This document shows, piece by piece, positions 15,002-17,576 of a DNA stretch of 17,576 nucleotides (positions are counted from its first letter, which is position 1; the number at the start of each line of letters is the position of its first letter). The position numbers and the translations under genes are program-made. The stretch spans positions 84,566 to 102,141 of the forward strand of contig DIQU01000058.1 in NCBI GenBank assembly GCA_002426555.1, read 5' to 3'. The notes under the pieces are model-generated. The model saw nothing but the letters and a program-made list of their open reading frames with translations, searched no databases and had not been told where the DNA came from. Source of the DNA: Firmicutes bacterium UBA5454. GTDB lineage: Bacteria > Bacillota > Clostridia > Caldicoprobacterales > DTU083.

Positions 15002-17272
15002 CTAGGAATTTCTTGTACTTATTCTTTCATAGTATTCCTTTAACTTATTATCACAATGCTTGATGATCCTAGCTTGTTCATCTTTGCTTAGTGTTTTATA
15101 TACATGTCTGTTGAATTCTACATATTCCAGGTCCTTTGAACGTTTCATGAATCGCATATCCTCAAAGCGTTTGAATGGGTTAGCAAAAATATTTCTTTCT
15201 ACATCCTTCTTTGAATAGCTGTCTTTTATGTATATGCTGTTTTTCTTCTCAACAATCTGTCCTTCTAGCTTTCTACTCTCATAGAAGTCAATAAAATAAT
15301 CCACAATATCATCAACTAGAACTCTACCCTCATCATCAACATGATTTAACATCGCCTTAAGCAAGACAGGTTTATATGAATAGCTCATATCCATCGTATT
15401 AACCATTTCAATAAATTTACTCTTCATATTAGCAGCTGTAATAAGATCCCAGCCAAATGCCACAGCATATTTTTTTACGGTTTCATCTTTAAAGTACTTG
15501 AAGCTCCTATTGCTTCCTATAGGGACCTCAAGATCAGGAACTATACGGCCATCACGGATGTATCTCTCTACAGTCTCAGCCTGCACATCAACCATACGTA
15601 CAAATTCCATCTGTGATATCATTCTCTGAGCCTCATCCTGCCAATTGAAGAGGTCTACCAATTCAAAATCAGATATATCCACAGGAAATTCAAGATACAC
15701 AGCAGGCTTCTCTCCTCTTGCGAGTAGATCTTTGTCCAACTCAAACTGCTTATCAGATGCTACTGCATAAGAACCAGGTATATATTCTTTTATATTAAAC
15801 AACCTATGCACTGAGTACGGCATATTAAACAAGCCGGCATTATCTATAAAATCAAAGACCATTAAATATTCTTTCCCAGGTGAATTACGCATACCTCTGC
15901 CCAATTGTTGAATATATAAGGTTTTTGATAAAGTTGGTCTTGCCATGAATAATACCTCTGTCCTTGGGCTGTCCCAACCTTCATTCAATAAGTCACATGC
16001 ACAAAGTACATCTATGTCTCCATTTTCGTATTGTTCAAGTATTCTGATTCTATCCGTATGTTTGGTAGACCCTGATACAGCTTCGCTGATTATTCCGTTT
16101 TCACGAAACATGCCGGCTATTTCATTTGCATGAGAAACAGATGCACAGAAGACTACTGTCTTTTTGTTTTTTACATAGTTGAGGTAAGTATCGATTATAA
16201 TAATATTTCTTTCTGGTACAAAGAGCTTGCTTTCCAGATCCTGCGAGTAGTATTTGATTCCATTGATTCTGACTGAAGACAAGTCCACATTCGTTTTTAT
16301 TCTTATACAACGGATGGGTACTAATTCGCCAAGCTCTACAGCTGTTTTTAAATCCAACTTATGGGCAACTGTCTTAAATATCTCTAGTAAATCCTCGCCA
16401 TCAGTTCGATCTGGTGTCGCTGTCAGACCAAGTGTAAAATCTGGTTTGAAATATCCCAATATCTTCTTATATGTACTGGCTGTCCCATGGTGGCACTCAT
16501 CAATGATTATGTATTCAAACTCATCTGGTCTGAAGCTTTTAATGTTTTGCGATATGCTTTGTATACTTCCGCAAATTATATGGGCATACCGCTCTTTCCT
16601 ATCGCCCATGTAGATACCAGCACTTTTTTCTTTCCAAATTGCATCGAATGTTCTCTTTGCTTGAGTTATAAGCTCTTTTGTATGAGCTATAAACAGGGTT
16701 TTCTTACCTACAGCTTTTGCGTCACTGACTGCAGTTACAGTTTTGCCTGTCCCTGTCGCATGATATAATAGAGCTATTGTCTCGCCTGAATCTCTCATTT
16801 GCTGCAAATTAATAAGGGCAGATGCTTGATGTTTCTTTAGTTCAAATACCTTGCCCTTTTGCCTGGGTAGATAATCCTCCAACATCCTAAACTGAGGTAA
16901 ATCACCTATAAAAGTGCGGAGCTCATCTCTTACCCGATCCGGCTGGGCTTTTAATTGCTTATATATCCACCGATAGACTTTCCAATTGTTATAAGTCAAA
17001 CTGTTTTGCTTTAATAAATCATCATAGTATTTGTTTTGTGATACCATATTTGGATTATGATATGTTTCTCCATCAATCTCTATGGCTATCCGCATCTCAT
17101 CATTCTCTAACGCAAAATCTATATATCGCCTATTACCATATATGTCTGTAAAAGGATATTGCGCAAATAGGAATTGTGATTTTTCAGGACCGAATGTATC
17201 ACAAAATAATTCTATGAATAAATCCTCTGCAGCGCTATGTAAGACTCCAGTCTCCTTAACTATAATAGACAT
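15002..17272 (-). CDS. DUF559-like nuclease fused to SF2 (DEAD/DEAH-like) helicase
   Basis: 756 residues. The N-terminal 100 or so residues match the PD-(D/E)XK nuclease of the DUF559/Vsr kind: D52 in YIDF, then E65 and D67 in IAIEIDGETYH, and D84/D85. The helicase follows: Walker A HATGTGKT (171-178), DECH (258-261), motif III TATP (284-287), and GWDSPRTEV with the motif VI QQLGRGMR (455-462). Residues 560-615 contain VQAETVERYIRDGRIVPDLEVP, which looks like a MerR/excisionase-type DNA-binding helix-turn-helix. Residues 630-756 form a helical tail (VLLKAMLNHVDDEGRV, FANPFKRFEDMRFM) seen from memory in restriction-type helicases. This architecture suggests ATP-driven DNA translocation with cleavage. 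ATG 17272 has AAGGTAGG about 9 bases upstream. No methyltransferase gene is visible nearby, so it is not obviously a classical restriction system. The insertion sequence ends 123 bases upstream. Confidence 0.9.
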   Translation of the reverse strand: MSIIVKETGVLHSAAEDLFIELFCDTFGPEKSQFLFAQYPFTDIYGNRRYIDFALENDEMRIAIEIDGETYHNPNMVSQNKYYDDLLKQNSLTYNNWKVYRWIYKQLKAQPDRVRDELRTFIGDLPQFRMLEDYLPRQKGKVFELKKHQASALINLQQMRDSGETIALLYHATGTGKTVTAVSDAKAVGKKTLFIAHTKELITQAKRTFDAIWKEKSAGIYMGDRKERYAHIICGSIQSISQNIKSFRPDEFEYIIIDECHHGTASTYKKILGYFKPDFTLGLTATPDRTDGEDLLEIFKTVAHKLDLKTAVELGELVPIRCIRIKTNVDLSSVRINGIKYYSQDLESKLFVPERNIIIIDTYLNYVKNKKTVVFCASVSHANEIAGMFRENGIISEAVSGSTKHTDRIRILEQYENGDIDVLCACDLLNEGWDSPRTEVLFMARPTLSKTLYIQQLGRGMRNSPGKEYLMVFDFIDNAGLFNMPYSVHRLFNIKEYIPGSYAVASDKQFELDKDLLARGEKPAVYLEFPVDISDFELVDLFNWQDEAQRMISQMEFVRMVDVQAETVERYIRDGRIVPDLEVPIGSNRSFKYFKDETVKKYAVAFGWDLITAANMKSKFIEMVNTMDMSYSYKPVLLKAMLNHVDDEGRVLVDDIVDYFIDFYESRKLEGQIVEKKNSIYIKDSYSKKDVERNIFANPFKRFEDMRFMKRSKDLEYVEFNRHVYKTLSKDEQARIIKHCDNKLKEYYERISTRNS

Positions 17273-17330
17273 AGTGTGAAACCTACCTTATTACATACTT
17301 GTGCTTGATGCACTGTTGTTAATCATATAT

Positions 17331-17358
17331 GACTAAATTGCTGGATACTCTTTTAGTC
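17331..17358. repeat. Inverted repeat upstream of the helicase-nuclease gene
   Basis: GACTAAA (17331-17337) and TTTAGTC (17352-17358) flank a 14-base centre, some 60-85 bases before the helicase start and 37 bases from the insertion sequence. It could be an operator or the remains of a terminator from a gene cut by the insertion. Neither is supported beyond the symmetry. Confidence 0.3.
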
Positions 17359-17398
17359 AGTCCCGTTGTCTCCATAGTGAATTTAAGGAATATCGTAA

Positions 17399-17427
17399 GC
17401 GTCAAGTACGCCTGCACATAGTATAAT
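17399..17427 (+). promoter_or_regulatory. Possible tnpA promoter overlapping the IS end
   Basis: TATAAT at 17422-17427 has GCGTCA (17399-17404) 17 bases upstream, a weak -35 box that lies within the terminal repeat. Transcription would start near 17434, just before the large hairpin. The -10 box is good and the -35 box poor, so confidence is modest. Confidence 0.35.
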
Positions 17428-17442
17428 AGCATCAAAGATAGT

Positions 17443-17506
17443 ACAATCGCAACAATAGAGGTTGAAAAAGTAATCAAACTTTTTCAACCAGGAATGAAGC
17501 GATTGT
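17443..17506 (+). repeat. Two-tier hairpin in the IS66 tnpA leader
   Basis: An outer arm ACAATCGC (17443-17450) pairs with GCGATTGT (17499-17506). An inner arm GGTTGAAAAAGT (17460-17471) pairs with ACTTTTTCAACC (17478-17489). Both are perfect, with a 6-base loop and symmetric 9-base internal gaps. The outer arm ends directly at the ATG at 17507, and the only ribosome-site-like AGGAA (17490-17494) lies in the internal gap, so the fold could control tnpA translation. Confidence 0.8.
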
Positions 17507-17576
17507 ATGAATACACAAAAAATCACTCAAGAATACCGGAAGTCGCAATGGTTGCAAATAATACAGAATCGGCTTG
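17507..17576 (+). CDS. tnpA: IS66 TnpA-like protein, N-terminus only
   Basis: The first 23 codons read MNTQKITQEYRKSQWLQII and continue off the window. This is the typical start of the IS66 TnpA helix-turn-helix accessory protein (MNT.KI.QEYR...QW). Only 70 bases are visible, so neither the HTH nor the following tnpB and tnpC genes can be checked. AGGAA lies 12 bases upstream, rather far, and is inside the leader hairpin. An overlapping frame from an ATG at 17494 is also open but has no family resemblance. A weak alternative is that this is only a fragment of the element. Confidence 0.6.
   Translation, partial: MNTQKITQEYRKSQWLQIIQNRL

Larger units (their letters stand above)
17395..17576 (+). 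mobile_element. Left end of an IS66-family insertion sequence, truncated by window
   Basis: GTAAGCGTC at 17395 matches the conserved IS66-family terminal sequence (GTAAGCG...), and the coding frame that follows at 17507 resembles the IS66 accessory protein TnpA. IS66 elements usually make 8-bp target duplications. The bases just outside the end, GGAATATC (17387-17394), are the predicted copy, testable only at the missing right end. The element lies 123 bases upstream of the helicase start and is transcribed away from it. Confidence 0.7.

Noticed and set aside
17494..17576. Alternative frame from ATG 17494
   Set aside because: It is open to the window edge but has no family resemblance, while the frame from 17507 matches the start of IS66 TnpA.

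Overview
The window looks like a piece of chromosome from an anaerobic, low-GC, Gram-positive-type bacterium (Clostridia or relatives). The evidence is a four-subunit ferredoxin-linked 2-oxoacid oxidoreductase, strong GGAGG-type ribosome binding sites, several TTG starts placed 8-9 bases after them, and MgtC, YigZ and M42 families common in Firmicutes. I cannot name the genus. Apart from the insertion sequence at the right edge, every gene is on the minus strand, so the text follows the genes from right to left.

Right edge (17395-17576): the left end of an IS66-family insertion sequence, with the start of its tnpA reading rightwards off the window. Next to it (14159-17272) is a two-gene accessory module. 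It consists of a DUF559-like nuclease fused to an SF2 helicase, followed after 48 bases by a GIY-YIG nuclease protein. This module is the best candidate here for a little-described DNA-processing or defence system.

Middle (9624-13941): a lipoprotein of unknown role with a strong terminator, then an ABC exporter half-transporter and a YigZ-family protein that may share a transcript. A 34-bp tandem repeat array follows, then a SIMIBI-type P-loop ATPase flanked by oppositely oriented copies of a dispersed repeat.

VOR-type operon (6903-9541): ferredoxin-like delta, alpha (VorB), TPP-binding beta and gamma subunits of a 2-oxoacid:ferredoxin oxidoreductase, tightly packed and translationally coupled at the alpha/beta and beta/gamma junctions. 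The 3' end of the delta gene is partly duplicated, in frame, in the delta-alpha gap. A large hairpin separates this operon from a MATE-fold membrane protein that resembles animal ANKH.

Left (1316-5088): an MgtC/SapB-family membrane protein with an ACT-like tail, followed by three tandem, overlapping M42 metallo-aminopeptidase paralogues and a strong terminator. The left edge (1-1055) holds the first 351 codons of a secreted protein of unknown function. It has a good promoter and an 18-bp perfect palindrome about 62 bases upstream of the predicted transcription start.

Several starts were moved downstream of the longest open frame because the ribosome binding sites fit the inner starts better. 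These cases are stated in each entry.
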